Shown: positions 30,123-38,694 of the stretch, one piece after another
Layout: each line of letters opens with the position of its first letter
Numbering within the stretch: position 1 is the stretch's first letter
NCBI RefSeq assembly: GCF_009193175.1
Contig: NZ_VUKE01000002.1
Coordinates: forward strand, 124,001-188,000
DNA from: Georgenia ruanii
GTDB taxonomy: Bacteria > Actinomycetota > Actinomycetes > Actinomycetales > Actinomycetaceae
DNA length: 64,000 bases
Reading direction: 5' to 3'
Notes under the pieces: generated by a model
The model's database searches: none
Told to the model about the DNA's origin: nothing
The model's input: only the letters and a program-made list of their open reading frames with translations
Program-made: the position numbers and the translations under genes

Positions 30123-31019
30123 CTACGGGAGCACGGCGTGGGATACCAGGGCACGAAGCCCGCGCCACTGCCGCGTCGAGAGCGCCTGTGGGAGCAAGGT
30201 CAGGGCGTGCAGTCGTGAGGAGCCATGGAGGCGCGCCGCCCGCGCCGCGTGGCTCCAGCCCAGACGCTGGAACTCCTCGGCGTACGCGGCGAAGAGCCGG
30301 TGCTCCTCGGCGAACCTCCGGCCGTCGACGGCGCGCACGGCCGAGTCGCTCTGCCGATGGCGCCGATACCGGAAGCAGACGTCCTCCAGCACGGCGATCT
30401 TGCCGCCGGACCTGACGACGTCGATCGCGAGCGCGAGGTCCTGCACCACGTCGTACTCACGCCGGAACGGGTGGGTCTTCAGCTCCGCCGAGCGCCACGC
30501 CACCGAGGGGAAGTACAACCAGTTGGCGCTCATGAGACTGGCGGCGGCGGCCTCCCCGGCGACGACGGCACGCGAGCTGCGGCCCACCGCGCGGCGACGG
30601 ACCCAGGCCTTGACCCGGTCCCCGAGCGGGGCGTAGACGTCGCCGTTCTCGTCGATCACCTCCACCCCGGGCTGCACGAGGGACACGTCCGCGTCGTCGA
30701 AGGCGCTGCGCACGGTGGTGAGATAGCCGGGGAGCATGACGTCGTCGGCGCCCATGATGACCGTGATGGGGTGCTCGACGAGGGCGACGCACTTGCGGTA
30801 GTTGGCGTTGGCGCCGAGGTTGGTGTCGTTGCGCAGGTAGACCACGCGCGGGTCCTCGGCCGCCAGGCCGGCGAAGTACTCAGGCACCGCCGGGTCGGGG
30901 TAGGCGTCGTCGATGACGGTCAGCCGGAAGTCGCCGTCGTCCTGCGCCAGCACACTGCTCACGGCGGCCTTCATCATGGCGACGTCGCCGTAGTAGGGCA
31001 GCATGATGTCGATCGTCAC
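30123..31019 (-). CDS. Family 2 glycosyltransferase
   Basis: A 298-residue GT-A enzyme. TIDIMLPYYGDV opens the fold, LRNDTNLGANANYR is the donor-contact segment, and MGADDVMLPGY carries the metal motif ADD at 91-93. YDVVQDLALAIDVV holds the later acidic pair. It is not obviously related to the GlfT1- or WbbL-like enzymes of the locus. The GTG at 31019 is preceded by AGGGAGG. It is a single gene, convergent with the subtilisin gene and divergent from the third DUF6541 gene. Sugar specificity is unknown. Confidence 0.85.
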   Translation of the reverse strand: MTIDIMLPYYGDVAMMKAAVSSVLAQDDGDFRLTVIDDAYPDPAVPEYFAGLAAEDPRVVYLRNDTNLGANANYRKCVALVEHPITVIMGADDVMLPGYLTTVRSAFDDADVSLVQPGVEVIDENGDVYAPLGDRVKAWVRRRAVGRSSRAVVAGEAAAASLMSANWLYFPSVAWRSAELKTHPFRREYDVVQDLALAIDVVRSGGKIAVLEDVCFRYRRHRQSDSAVRAVDGRRFAEEHRLFAAYAEEFQRLGWSHAARAARLHGSSRLHALTLLPQALSTRQWRGLRALVSHAVLP

Positions 31020-31269
31020 GTGCGGCCTCCCTGACGTCCGATGCGTGCCGGTCGGCGGCCAGAACCCATTCGCACGCTAGCCGTCTCCATCGGCTCTCGG
31101 GGCCGGTTCGCGGTCGCCGTCATCGTGATCGAGGATCGCCCGCGGCTGGACGGCTCGCATCTGCTGCTCCCCGCGTGGAGGTCCAGGGGGCGGCCCCGCA
31201 CGGTGGTTCGGGTGGTCCGGTGGACCGTTCCGGTGGGTCATCCCGGGCCCGCTAGGTACCGTTCCCACC

Positions 31270-33387
31270 ATGGCATGGTGGGCCGTCTCCGCCGCTGCCG
31301 CCGGGATGGCGATGCTTCTTTTCGCGCCTGGCTGGCTGTGCCTGCGCCTGCTCCGGGTGAGGGGCGTGCTCGCGGTCGCGGCCGCACCCAGCGTGACGTT
31401 GGCGGTTCTTGCCCTGGCGGCGGTCGTCTCCTCGTTTCTGGGCGTGCGGTGGAGTCTCGCGTCGGCGCTCGTCGCAGCCCTGGCTGCTGCGCTGGTTGCC
31501 GGCGCGGTGGGATGGCTGACCCGCGGCAGGCACCCGCCTGCCTCGATCCGGCGGGAGAGCGGAACCGTCCGGACCGGCTCGGTGCCGGTGGGGATGGGGG
31601 CGCTGCCGGCGCCCGGCACCGAGGGCACAACGGCCGTGCCGACCCGCGACGGCGCGGCTGCCGTGCCGACCCGCGAGGGCACGGCAGCCATGTCGCCCCG
31701 GCTGATCGCCGCCACCGCGGCGGCCGTCGTCGTCGCCGTCGGGTTCACGTGCCTGCCCCTCGCCCGCGGCATGGAGCACCTCAGCGCCCCGCTGCAGTCC
31801 TGGGACGGGATCTTCCACGTCAACGCCCTCGCCCTGGTGCGCGAGACCGGGAACGCCTCGAGCCTGGGCGGGCTCGCGCCGATGTACCCGCTGCACGACG
31901 CCACCTACTATCCCGCCGCCTGGCATGCGCTCGTTGCGGTCGCCCCCGGACTGAGCTCGGTCGTGGTCGCCGCCAACCTGTCGACCTTCGTCCTCGTCCT
32001 GCCGTGGATCCTCGGCATCACCGCCCTGGCCACGGTCGCCATCCCCCACCGGCCGCGGGTCGCCGTGCTGGCGCCGCTCTTCGCCGCCACCTACATCGCC
32101 TTCCCGGTCATCACGATGACGGTCCAGGGCCAGTGGCCCTACGGCGCCTCGATCGCGTTGCTGCCCGGCGCGGCCGCGCTGGTGCTCGCCGCGCTGCGCC
32201 CGGGCGGCGCGCGGAGCCTGCCCCTGCTCCTCGCGGCCGCCGCGGCGACGGCGGGGGTGGCGCTGGCGCACGCGACCAGCGTGTTCAGCCTGATCGTGCT
32301 GGTGGGCCCGTGGATCGTGGTCGGCGCCGTCCAGCATGAACGGCAGCGGTGGCGGGCGGGGCGGCGCCACGAGGTGATCCGCGACGCCGTGCTGGCCGGG
32401 CTGGGACTGGCGATCGTCGTCGTCGTGCTGAGCCAGAGCAGCGTGTTCGGCTCCGTCGTCGGCTTCAACCGGCGCTACTTCGGCTCGCACGCGGGGGTGT
32501 TCTTCAACGCGCTGCGCGACAAGGCGACCTTCGGGCGTTACCCGTCGACCTGGATCGGCAATCTTCTGGTCGCCGCGTTCGCCGTCGCCGGTGCGGTGCT
32601 GACCTTCCGCCGTCGGGAGGCACGCTGGGTGGCCGTGGCCTGGGGGTCCTTCCTGCTCCTGTGGGTCGTCGCCGGCGGCTCCCCGCCCTTCCTGCGGTGG
32701 CTGGCCGGGCCCTGGTGGACCGAGCCGTCCCGGCTCGCGTCCCTCGCCATCATCCCGGCGTCGCTGCTGGCGGGGCTCGGGGCCGACGCCGCGCTGCGCG
32801 CCGGGGCCGAGCGGGCCGCGCGCCTGCCGTCCGCGGCCTCCGCCACCCGGCGAGCCGTCCCGGTGGGCGCCGTCGTGCTGGCCATCGTGGCGGCCCTGGG
32901 GATGGGGGCGCGGCTGGGCACCAAGGAGCGCGTGGTGGAGTCGGCCTACGTCCCGGGCAGGATCACCTACGGCACCGTCCTGGACGCCGACGACGCGGCG
33001 GTGCTCTCGCGCATGCCGCAGACCCTCCCGGCCGACGCCGTGGTGCTGGGCGACCCGGCCGGCGGCGCCGCCTACGCCTACGCCATCGGCCACCGCCACG
33101 TCGTCTTCCCGCAGCTCACCGTGGCGGCGATCCGGTCGCCGGACCCGCGCGAGCCGCACGTGCTGCTCGCCATGCATTTCAACCGGATCCACTGGGACGC
33201 GAGGGTGTGCGACGCCGTGCGGGCGGTGGGCGCCACGTACTTCTACCAGGACACGGCAGGGGACGCGCAGGGCGACAAGGTCTCCGACACGACCCTGGGC
33301 CTGCGCAACGTCGACACCTCCCGGGGGTTCGAGCTGGTTGACCGGGCGGGCACCGTGTCGCTCTGGCGGATCACCGCCTGCGGGTAA
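31270..33387 (+). CDS. DUF6541 polytopic membrane protein (paralogue 3)
   Basis: A 705-residue multi-pass membrane protein. The conserved loop SWDGIFHVNALALV and YYPAAWHALVAV match paralogues 1 and 2. The C-terminal domain contains ARVCDAVRAVG and ends LWRITACG, sharing the two-Cys arrangement with paralogue 1. Between the first helices and the conserved loop is an extra segment of about 40 residues with an imperfect tandem (AVPTRDGAA, then AVPTREGTA), probably a flexible loop. No ribosome site is visible before the ATG, so a short-leader or leaderless transcript is likely. Function is unknown. It is grouped with envelope-glycan genes. Confidence 0.83.
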   Translation: MAWWAVSAAAAGMAMLLFAPGWLCLRLLRVRGVLAVAAAPSVTLAVLALAAVVSSFLGVRWSLASALVAALAAALVAGAVGWLTRGRHPPASIRRESGTVRTGSVPVGMGALPAPGTEGTTAVPTRDGAAAVPTREGTAAMSPRLIAATAAAVVVAVGFTCLPLARGMEHLSAPLQSWDGIFHVNALALVRETGNASSLGGLAPMYPLHDATYYPAAWHALVAVAPGLSSVVVAANLSTFVLVLPWILGITALATVAIPHRPRVAVLAPLFAATYIAFPVITMTVQGQWPYGASIALLPGAAALVLAALRPGGARSLPLLLAAAAATAGVALAHATSVFSLIVLVGPWIVVGAVQHERQRWRAGRRHEVIRDAVLAGLGLAIVVVVLSQSSVFGSVVGFNRRYFGSHAGVFFNALRDKATFGRYPSTWIGNLLVAAFAVAGAVLTFRRREARWVAVAWGSFLLLWVVAGGSPPFLRWLAGPWWTEPSRLASLAIIPASLLAGLGADAALRAGAERAARLPSAASATRRAVPVGAVVLAIVAALGMGARLGTKERVVESAYVPGRITYGTVLDADDAAVLSRMPQTLPADAVVLGDPAGGAAYAYAIGHRHVVFPQLTVAAIRSPDPREPHVLLAMHFNRIHWDARVCDAVRAVGATYFYQDTAGDAQGDKVSDTTLGLRNVDTSRGFELVDRAGTVSLWRITACG

Positions 33388-33399
33388 CCACGGGTGCTG

Positions 33400-33483
33400 G
33401 TGGGCACCCGCTGGGCGCGCGTGGGCACCCGCTGGGTGCTCGTGGGCACCCGCTGGGCGCGCGTGGGCAGCCGCCGGGTGGGG
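33400..33483. repeat. Four 21-base tandem repeats
   Basis: Four units of 21 bases, each opening GTGGGCA: 33400-33420, 33421-33441, 33442-33462 and 33463-33483. Units 1 and 3 are identical. They fill the 117-base gap between two convergent genes. Confidence 0.85.
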
Positions 33484-33504
33484 CGGGCCCCCAGCGGCGA
33501 GAAG

Positions 33505-34383
33505 CTACCAGCGCTCCTCGACCCGCTCCTCGCTCGCGATCCGGTCCATCGTCTCGGCCCGCGTGCCGGGCTCGACGAGCACCAGCGACCCGCCGGCGTG
33601 CCACACGGCCAGCGCGTGCTCGAGCAGCTCCTCGAGGGTGTCCGGGCACAGGAGCACCCGGGCGGCCTCCCGCTCCTCGCCGTCCTCGAGGTCGTCCAGG
33701 GCGTCGAAGTCCTCGAGGTCGTCGCTCTCGTCCTCGTCCTCGAAGCCCAGGCCGTCGTCGTCGACCAGGTCGTCGAGGTCCTCGACGTCGTCGTCCAGCT
33801 CGTCCACCGCGGCCCCGCCTGCCCAGCCGCGCAGGTCCGCGAAGGTGGCCTCGACTTCGTCGCCGACCAGCGCGACGTCGTCGTCCTCCGGCTCGCTGAC
33901 GTAGCCGAGGTGATCGCCGAAGCTCATGAGCTCGGCGGCGGCGTCGACGACGCCGGAGGGCAGCTCCTCGCCGTCCCACTCCATCGCCAGTGCCGGCAGG
34001 GCGACGGCGAGCACCAGCTCGGCGGCGTCCTCGCCCGGGGCCTCGCCGGGCCGGTGGGTGACGACGACGTCGGGCCCCTCCTCGTCCTCGAGCACGTCCT
34101 CGGCCGAGGTCAGCACCACGCGGGCGCCGCAGGTCCACGACGCCAGCGCCCACACGACGGCGCGCCAGTGCACCGGCAGGTCGAGCACGACCGTGGTGCC
34201 GGGCTCGGCGTCGGCCTCCTCCACGAGGAGGTTGGCGGCCTTGGTGACCCAGTTGGCCAGCACCCGGCCGGAGAGCTCGGTGCGCTCGCCGTCGGTGCCG
34301 TACCAGGTCAGGCGGGGGCTGGAGGTCTCGCCGCCGGTGAAGGAGGCGAGGAGCTGGCCGGGAAGCGTCTCGGGGAGGCTCAT
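33505..34383 (-). CDS. TIGR03089 family protein with acidic insertion
   Basis: A 292-residue protein of the actinobacterial TIGR03089 family, which resembles a truncated AMP-binding (acyl-CoA synthetase-like) N-terminal domain and has no proven activity. The family start PRLTWYGTDGERTELSGRVLANWVTKAANLL is at about 24-54, and the end ALAVWHAGGSLVLVEPG is conserved. Residues about 190-240 are an Asp/Glu-dominated stretch that makes this copy some 60 residues longer than typical members. No ATP-binding P-loop of full-length synthetases is visible. It is divergent from whiB, an arrangement also found near rmlD and whiB2 in mycobacteria. Confidence 0.85.
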   Translation of the reverse strand: MSLPETLPGQLLASFTGGETSSPRLTWYGTDGERTELSGRVLANWVTKAANLLVEEADAEPGTTVVLDLPVHWRAVVWALASWTCGARVVLTSAEDVLEDEEGPDVVVTHRPGEAPGEDAAELVLAVALPALAMEWDGEELPSGVVDAAAELMSFGDHLGYVSEPEDDDVALVGDEVEATFADLRGWAGGAAVDELDDDVEDLDDLVDDDGLGFEDEDESDDLEDFDALDDLEDGEEREAARVLLCPDTLEELLEHALAVWHAGGSLVLVEPGTRAETMDRIASEERVEERW

Positions 34384-34469
34384 GACGGCAAGACTAAGAC
34401 GGCCGGGGGAGGTGTGGGGGCGTTGTTCGGACGGGTGTGGCGAGCCGTCCCACGCGAGTGCGCCGTGAA

Positions 34470-34489
34470 GGAATTAGGGCGACAATTCC
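34470..34489. promoter_or_regulatory. Inverted repeat in the TIGR03089-whiB intergenic region
   Basis: GGAATT and AATTCC are separated by eight bases in an otherwise GC-rich region, between divergent genes. It is a possible operator. Confidence 0.35.
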
Positions 34490-34595
34490 CTCATATATCG
34501 GCACCGGACGCCGATGCCGAGAAGTGACACGCCGCGCGACACGCCGTTACGGTGTTCTCGGTCACAAATTCTCCGTCCATATAGCACCGTTCCGC

Positions 34596-34624
34596 TTGAC
34601 GGCGACGGATGACACGCGTGTAAT
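34596..34624 (+). promoter_or_regulatory. Putative whiB promoter
   Basis: A TTGACG -35 hexamer (34596-34601) and a TGTAAT -10 hexamer (34619-34624) with a 17-base spacer, 37 bases before the whiB start. This is the best sigma-70-type promoter on the + strand of this region. Confidence 0.6.
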
Positions 34625-34661
34625 TCTCTCAGTGAAGTCATCCGAGCGAGGGGAAAGACCT

Positions 34662-34982
34662 GTGTGGAACATTCTCGGTGACGGTCCGCTGAACGCGACC
34701 GTCTCGGCCCCCGCCTCGCTCGGCGGTGACGTCCTGCACCTCCTCTCCGGCGACGACGAGGGCGTGCTCGCCTGGCAGGACCGCGCGCTGTGCGCCCAGA
34801 CGGACCCCGAGGCCTTCTTCCCGGAGAAGGGCGGCTCCACCCGCGAGGCCAAGCGCGTGTGCACCTCGTGCGAGGTGCGCGCGGAGTGCCTCGACTACGC
34901 CCTCGCCAACGACGAGCGGTTCGGCATCTGGGGCGGCCTCTCCGAGCGGGAACGACGCAAGCTCAAGCGCCGAGCGGTCTGA
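34662..34982 (+). CDS. WhiB-family iron-sulfur transcription factor
   Basis: A 106-residue Wbl protein. The four cluster-binding Cys are C44, C67, C70 and C76 (C-x22-C-x2-C-x5-C). GIWGG (88-92) and the basic tail SERERRKLKRR follow. It should bind a [4Fe-4S] cluster and act with the primary sigma factor. The acidic ALCAQTDPEAFFPEKGGS segment and the genomic setting beside TIGR03089 resemble the WhiB2/WhmD branch that controls septation, but I would not assign the paralogue without a tree. The GTG at 34662 has GAGGGG upstream. In-frame sequence before it has no coding character. Confidence 0.92.
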   Translation: MWNILGDGPLNATVSAPASLGGDVLHLLSGDDEGVLAWQDRALCAQTDPEAFFPEKGGSTREAKRVCTSCEVRAECLDYALANDERFGIWGGLSERERRKLKRRAV

Positions 34983-34995
34983 GGCGCCCGCCCAC

Positions 34996-37900
34996 ATGGC
35001 GGCTTCGCAGTTCCCTCAGCGTCACCAGCCGATCCGGCCCGCCACGCTCGCCGTGGTGGTCAGCGCCGGCGTCTCCACCTATCTGCCCCGCACCCTGGCC
35101 GGCCTCGCCGCCCAGACACACGCGCCCGACGTCGTCCTCCTCGTCGACGTCGGCGCCCCCGGCCGCGACCTCGGCACCGGCATCCCCATCCACGAGGCGG
35201 TCGCCGACGCCGGCCTCGAGGCCGTCGCCCGCGTGCGCGTGGTGCGCGCGCCGGACGCCGCCACCTTCGGCGAGGCCGTCAAGCAGGGCCTGGCCGAGTA
35301 CGCCGCGCTGATCGAGCGGGCCGCCGAGAAGGCCCGCCGCCGCGGCCACGACCTCAGCCGCACCGGGACGCGCTCGCGCGTGCTCGCCGGCACCGGGTGG
35401 TCCGGCGTCACCGGCGAGCTCACCCCGGTGACCACCGGCGAGGTCCGCGCGGTCGGCGCCCTCGGCCTCGAGCCGGACCGGCAGGCCCAGCCCGAGTGGC
35501 TCTGGCTGCTCCACGACGACTCGGCCCCCGCCCCGGCCGCCCTCGACCAGCTGCTGCACGCCGCCGAGTCGGGTCGGTCCATCGCCATCGCCGGGCCCAA
35601 GCAGCTGGACTGGACCGAGCCGGACCGCCTCCTCGAGGTCGGCCTGCGCACCACCCGCACCGGGCGCCGCGTGGCCGACATCGAGCCCGGCGAGATCGAC
35701 CAGGGCCAGCACGACCACCGCGAGGACGTCCTCGCCGTCGGCACCGCCGGCGCGCTGGTGCGCCGCGAGGCCTGGACCCAGCTCGGCGGCACCGACCCGG
35801 CGCTGGGCCCCTTCGGCGACGGGCTGGACCTCTCCCGCCGCGCGCGGCTGGCCGGGCTGCGCGTCGTCGTCGTCCCCACCGCCGTCGTGCACCACGCCCG
35901 CGCCTCCCACCTGGGCCTGCGCGGCCCCGGTATGCGTCCGGCGCGGCCCGGGGCGCCGGGGGAGACCCCGCCGCCGGACACCCGCCGCTCCTACCAGGCC
36001 CGACGGCGCGCCCAGGTCTACAACGCCCTGCTCGCCGTCTCCGCCGCGTTGCTGCCCGCGCTCGCCCTGGGCTTCCTCGTGCTCGCCCCGCTGCGGGCGC
36101 TGGGCCGCCTCGCCACCAAGGAGCTGCACCTGGCCGGGCCCGAGCTCGCCGCCGTCCTGACGGTCCTGGCCCGCCCCGGGGCGCTGTGGCGCGCGCGCCG
36201 CGCGGCCGGCCGCACCCGCCGCATCCCCGCCCGCGCGCTCGCCCCGTTGCAGGCCACCGGCAAGCAGATCCGCGCCGCCAAGCGCGACGCGCGCCGCCAG
36301 CTCGCCGCCGCCCGCCGCGCCGCCCAGGCGCCCAGCGAGCTCGAGCTCGCCGAGCGCGCCGCCCTCGCTCGCCGCCGGCGGGCGACCCTGGCGGTCGTCG
36401 CCGCGGCGCTGGTCGCGGTGGCGCTGGTGGTGTTCCTGCCCGTCGTCCTCGACGGCGCCCTCACCGTCGGCGCCCTGCTGCCCGCCGACGCCTCGCTCAC
36501 CGAGCTGTGGCACGCCGCCCGCTCGGGGTGGATCCCCGCCGGCGACGGCGAGCCCGGCCCGCCGGACGCGCTGCTGCAGGTCCTCGCCGTGCTCATGGTG
36601 CCGGTGGCGGCCCTGGGCGGGGACGCCAACGCCCTCGTCGCCGCGCTGGTGCTCGCCGCCCTCCCGCTCGCCGGCCTCGGCGCCTGGTTCGCCGCCGGCG
36701 CCGCCACCCGCTCGGTGGGCCTGCGCGCCTGGGCCGCGCTGGTCTGGGCGCTCGCCCCGACGCTGCTGGTCGCCGTCGGCCAGGGCCGGCTGGGCGCCGT
36801 GCTCGCCCACCTCGCCCTGCCCTGGGTCGCCCTCGGCCTGGCCCGGGCGGTCGGCGTGGAGCGACGCGACGTCGTCGTGCCGGGGCTCGTCGGCGCGCAG
36901 CGCACCGCGCTGGCCCGGCGGCGGGATGCCGCTGCGGCCGGTGCCGTTACGAGGGGTGCCGCTGTGCGCGGTGCCGCTGCGACCGGCGCCGCGGCGACCG
37001 GTGCCGTCGGCCCCGCGGCGAGCGCCTCCCCGCACCACCACACCCCGGCCGGGTCGGTGACCGCCGCGGCCGCCGCCTCGCTGGCCCTGGCCGTTGCCGC
37101 CGCCGGCGCGCCGGTGCTGCTGCCCGCCGCGGTGGTGCTCGCCGTCCTGCTCGCCCTCGTCGTCCCGCGCCGGCGCCGCTGGGTGCTCGCCGTCCCGCTG
37201 CCCGCGCTGGCGCTGCTCGGCCCGCTCGTCGTCGAGGCGCTGCGCGACCTGGACGGCGGCAGCTGGCGCCTGCTCCTCGCCGACCCGGGCGCCGCCTACG
37301 CCGCCGCGCCGGCCGCGCCGTGGCTGGGCGTGCTGGGCTGGCCGATCGCCCCGCCGGCCTTCCCCGGCCTGGACCCGGCCGCCGCCGGCGTGCCCGGCTG
37401 GCTGGCGCAGTTCACCCTGCTCGCCGGCGGCGCCGGACTCCTCCTCGCCGCACTGGCCGCCCTGCTGCGCGGGACCGGCCGGGCCCGGGCCGTGCGTGCC
37501 GGCTGGCTGGTCGCCGTCGTCGGCCTGCTCGTGGCGTTCGCCTCCGCCCGCACCGACGTCGCCGTCGGCTCCGGCCCCGACGGCGCGGCCGCCGTCGTCC
37601 AGGGCTGGGCCGGCGCCGGGCTGAGCCTGGTGGTCCTCGGGCTGCTGCTCGCCGCAGTCGCCGCGGGCGACGGCGTCCAGGCCGCGCTGGGCACCCGCAG
37701 CTTCGGCTGGGCGCAGGTGGGCGCGACCGTGCTCAGCGTGCTCGCCTTCCTCGGCCCGCTCGTCACGGCCGGCGGCTGGCTGGTCGCCGCGCGCTCCGGC
37801 CAGGACGCGCCCACCGCCGTCTTCGCACTGCACGGGCGCGCCGCGCCGGCGGTCCCGGCGGTCGCCGCCGAGATGCAGCACTCGCCCCAGCGCTCCCGCG

Positions 37901-38694
37901 TGCTCGCGCTGACCGCGACCGGCGGCGCGGTCCGCGCCGAGCTGTGGCGCGGCCCCGGGCCGCAGCTGACCACGGCCGCGGCGGTGCGCGGGGTGCGCGC
38001 GCTGGCCGAGGCGACCGCCGTCGCACCTGCCGACGGGACGGACGCCGCCGGCCCTGGCGGCGATGCCCAGGTCGGCGACCCGGCCGAGGCCGACCTCGCC
38101 GACCTCGTCGCGGCGCTGGCCGTGGGGGCGGCCGACGACGCCGCCGCCCGGCTCGGCGCGCACGCCGTCGGGATCGTCGTCGTCCCGCCCGAGCCGCAGT
38201 TCGTCCCCGCCGGCACCGAGCCCACCACCGCCCAGCGGCGCGCCCTCGTCGCCCGCCTCGACGCGACCGCCGGGCTCGAGCGCATCACCGAGAACACCTC
38301 GGGCACCATCTGGCGGGTGGCCCGCGGCACCGGCGACGACGCGACGCCGTCCGTCGCCCGGGCGCAGGTGCTCGACGCCGATGGCGCGTTTGTGCAGGAC
38401 CTGGACGCCGGTGTGGTGGGCGTGCACACCGAGGTGCCAGGGGGGCCCGAGGGCCGGCGCCTCGTGCTGGCCGAGCGCGCCGACGCCGGCTGGCATGCCT
38501 GGTACGAGGGGCGCCCCCTGCGCGCCACGACGGTCGGCTGGCGGCAGGCGTTCGAGCTGCCCGCGGACGCCGGGAGCCTGACCGTGCGGTACAGCGCCCC
38601 ACAGGGGAGCGCGTGGGGCTGGGCGCAGGGCGCCGTGTTCGGCCTGACCCTGCTGCTCGCCCTGCCCCTACGACGCCGCCGGGAGGTGGACTGA
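34996..38694 (+). CDS. Giant membrane-fused family 2 glycosyltransferase
   Basis: A 1232-residue protein. Residues about 15-330 form a GT-A domain with LLHDDSAPAPAALDQLL (metal site D174-D175) and GDGLDLSRRARLAG. A basic Arg-rich linker follows (about 335-460). After it come some 14 hydrophobic segments interrupted by an Ala/Arg/Gly stretch near 640-670, and then an extracytoplasmic C-terminal part. Proteins of this type lie beside whiB and a DUF5719 gene in many actinobacteria. The substrate is unknown, but a lipid-linked or surface glycan is likely. The ATG at 34996 is 14 bases after the whiB stop. The stop overlaps the DUF5719 start by one base. Confidence 0.82.
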   Translation: MAASQFPQRHQPIRPATLAVVVSAGVSTYLPRTLAGLAAQTHAPDVVLLVDVGAPGRDLGTGIPIHEAVADAGLEAVARVRVVRAPDAATFGEAVKQGLAEYAALIERAAEKARRRGHDLSRTGTRSRVLAGTGWSGVTGELTPVTTGEVRAVGALGLEPDRQAQPEWLWLLHDDSAPAPAALDQLLHAAESGRSIAIAGPKQLDWTEPDRLLEVGLRTTRTGRRVADIEPGEIDQGQHDHREDVLAVGTAGALVRREAWTQLGGTDPALGPFGDGLDLSRRARLAGLRVVVVPTAVVHHARASHLGLRGPGMRPARPGAPGETPPPDTRRSYQARRRAQVYNALLAVSAALLPALALGFLVLAPLRALGRLATKELHLAGPELAAVLTVLARPGALWRARRAAGRTRRIPARALAPLQATGKQIRAAKRDARRQLAAARRAAQAPSELELAERAALARRRRATLAVVAAALVAVALVVFLPVVLDGALTVGALLPADASLTELWHAARSGWIPAGDGEPGPPDALLQVLAVLMVPVAALGGDANALVAALVLAALPLAGLGAWFAAGAATRSVGLRAWAALVWALAPTLLVAVGQGRLGAVLAHLALPWVALGLARAVGVERRDVVVPGLVGAQRTALARRRDAAAAGAVTRGAAVRGAAATGAAATGAVGPAASASPHHHTPAGSVTAAAAASLALAVAAAGAPVLLPAAVVLAVLLALVVPRRRRWVLAVPLPALALLGPLVVEALRDLDGGSWRLLLADPGAAYAAAPAAPWLGVLGWPIAPPAFPGLDPAAAGVPGWLAQFTLLAGGAGLLLAALAALLRGTGRARAVRAGWLVAVVGLLVAFASARTDVAVGSGPDGAAAVVQGWAGAGLSLVVLGLLLAAVAAGDGVQAALGTRSFGWAQVGATVLSVLAFLGPLVTAGGWLVAARSGQDAPTAVFALHGRAAPAVPAVAAEMQHSPQRSRVLALTATGGAVRAELWRGPGPQLTTAAAVRGVRALAEATAVAPADGTDAAGPGGDAQVGDPAEADLADLVAALAVGAADDAAARLGAHAVGIVVVPPEPQFVPAGTEPTTAQRRALVARLDATAGLERITENTSGTIWRVARGTGDDATPSVARAQVLDADGAFVQDLDAGVVGVHTEVPGGPEGRRLVLAERADAGWHAWYEGRPLRATTVGWRQAFELPADAGSLTVRYSAPQGSAWGWAQGAVFGLTLLLALPLRRRREVD

